From: Pseudomonadales bacterium
GTDB taxonomy: Bacteria; Pseudomonadota; Gammaproteobacteria; Pseudomonadales; Azotimanducaceae
Length of the DNA: 6,849 nt
NCBI GenBank assembly: GCA_021295935.1
Contig: JAGWBL010000055.1
Location: forward strand, 1 to 6,849
Direction of reading: 5' to 3'
In this document: positions 6,076 to 6,849 of the stretch, one piece after another
Layout: each line of letters begins with the position of its first letter
How positions within the stretch are numbered: position 1 is the first letter of the stretch
Notes under the pieces: generated by a model
Databases searched by the model: none
Told to the model about the DNA's origin: nothing
The model's input: only the letters and a program-made list of their open reading frames with translations
Made by a program: the position numbers and the translations under genes

Positions 6076-6825
6076 TTACTCCACGACGATGTGCAGGTCT
6101 TGTTGACGCTCGATGATGATGCGGGCTCTTGCCCTCCCAGCATCCCTCCTGGACTGGAACGGCCCGATCCTGATGCGATAGGCATCCTCACGAGCGAACT
6201 CGAGGATCTCGGCGTTCACCCCGGCGATCTTGAAGAGCTCGTTCGCTTCGATCGCAGCCTTGTTCGCCCCGAAGATGATCTCCGTTTCAAGGTAGACGAC
6301 CTCGTCGGCCGTGCGCCTCGGTCCTGCGTACGCAACCGGTCCCGAGATGTCGAGCCTCTCCACCCGGACATGAGCGATTCTCTGATCCCGGAAGCCAAGC
6401 GCGCGGGCAGCCATCTCCGAAACCGAGATGATGCGATTGCTTGCGAAAGGACCTCTGTCGGTCACCCACAGCACTACGGACATTCCGTTCTCGAGATTGG
6501 TGACCCTCGTCCGACTGGGCAGTGGCAGGGTCGTGTGGGCAGCGGTCATGGATTCGTTGTCCGCGTTCTGGCCGCAAGCCGTTTTCTTGCCGATTACTTC
6601 GTCGCCAAACCAGCTTGCCGTGCCCTCTTCCACGTACACCTCGACCGGGCTCAACGGCGTGTAGCGCTGTCCATTGACCACGTATGGCTTGTTGGTTCCG
6701 GGGCACTCCAGTGCGGTGTTTGCGGCATATCCGACATGCCCGGCTCCAGTCAGCGCCGCGAAAGTACATCCGGCCCATGTGACGGCCGCGCAGAAGACAA
6801 GTCGGTCGTGCGGGTCTCGCCTCAT
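6076..6825 (-). CDS. rlpA: Septal ring lytic transglycosylase family protein RlpA, with catalytic Glu replaced by Gln
   Basis: RlpA proteins combine a double-psi beta-barrel domain with a SPOR domain that binds peptide-free glycan strands at the septum. In Pseudomonas aeruginosa RlpA cleaves such glycans. This 249-residue protein has a hydrophobic N-terminus with Cys20 in a poor lipobox (TWAGC). The conserved entry segment (NKPYVVNGQRYTPL) comes next, then the barrel from GTASWFG (68-74) through MTAAHTTLPLP and VTDRGPF (121-127). The C-terminal region (about 173-249) includes YRIRIGPF, typical of SPOR. The expected catalytic Asp is Asp123, but the expected catalytic Glu, 37 residues earlier, is Gln86 (ACGQNAD where NGExYD is usual), so lytic activity is doubtful. 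The frame is open upstream to the window edge with no start codon visible there, so the ATG at 6825 is the only start seen. Its ribosome binding site is weak (AGG). It is probably cotranscribed with dacA, which starts 2 nt downstream. Confidence 0.94.
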   Translation of the reverse strand: MRRDPHDRLVFCAAVTWAGCTFAALTGAGHVGYAANTALECPGTNKPYVVNGQRYTPLSPVEVYVEEGTASWFGDEVIGKKTACGQNADNESMTAAHTTLPLPSRTRVTNLENGMSVVLWVTDRGPFASNRIISVSEMAARALGFRDQRIAHVRVERLDISGPVAYAGPRRTADEVVYLETEIIFGANKAAIEANELFKIAGVNAEILEFAREDAYRIRIGPFQSRRDAGRARARIIIERQQDLHIVVE

Positions 6826-6830
6826 GTTGC

Positions 6831-6849
6831 CTAGAGGCGTTCCCCGATC
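6831..6849 (-). CDS. Possible last codons of an upstream gene (partial)
   Basis: On the minus strand one frame reads five sense codons (IGERL) and then a TAG, ending 5 nt before the rlpA start. The spacing fits the tight operon seen downstream. In related Gammaproteobacteria a lytic transglycosylase gene (mltB) often precedes rlpA, but five codons cannot identify a protein, so no product is assigned. The stop could equally be chance, since short frames end often. Confidence 0.2.

Noticed and set aside
6046..6834. A 262-codon open frame on the plus strand covering all of rlpA
   Set aside because: It is antisense to a clearly recognisable RlpA with conserved motifs, and its translation shows no domain pattern. 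Long antisense frames are expected in GC-rich coding DNA.

Overview
This window is a compact, housekeeping-type stretch of a GC-rich bacterial chromosome, most likely from a gammaproteobacterium. The evidence is the order hemA-prfA-prmC-moeB, which is typical of Gammaproteobacteria, together with an rlpA-dacA-lipB cell-envelope/lipoylation block that is also characteristic of that class. HemA is the glutamyl-tRNA reductase of the C5 pathway, not the ALA synthase used by Alphaproteobacteria. I cannot name a genus. I see no mobile element, CRISPR array, RNA gene or obvious foreign DNA.

Layout. Positions 1-180 (minus strand) hold the start of a gene reading out of the window. It has a good ribosome binding site, a basic-hydrophobic N-terminus and a weak resemblance to the LolB N-terminus, but an in-frame TAG interrupts it after 51 codons. 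Positions 181-344 are the divergent intergenic region, with a convincing sigma-70-like promoter (TTGAGA-N16-TATCAT) for the rightward operon. Positions 345-4295 (plus strand) carry hemA, prfA, prmC and moeB, with a 3-nt gap, a 17-nt overlap and a 4-nt overlap. Positions 4246-6849 (minus strand) carry, in transcription order, the possible last codons of an unknown gene, then rlpA, dacA and lipB, again nearly without gaps. The two operons converge and overlap tail-to-tail by 50 nt inside moeB and lipB, and no intrinsic terminator is visible between them.

How the genes work together. HemA starts tetrapyrrole synthesis from glutamyl-tRNA. RF1 (prfA) terminates translation at UAA/UAG, and PrmC methylates the GGQ glutamine of RF1, so enzyme and substrate are adjacent. 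MoeB adenylates the C-terminus of a ubiquitin-like sulfur carrier for molybdopterin synthesis. On the other strand, RlpA (SPOR and double-psi beta-barrel domains) and DacA (PBP5-type DD-carboxypeptidase) act on periplasmic peptidoglycan, and LipB transfers octanoyl groups to lipoyl domains.

Most of the window is ordinary and the main calls are secure. The points most worth a second look are a Glu-to-Gln change at the expected catalytic position of RlpA, the interrupted lolB-like gene next to hemA, and the 50-nt convergent overlap of moeB and lipB. I did not find evidence of a novel multi-gene system.
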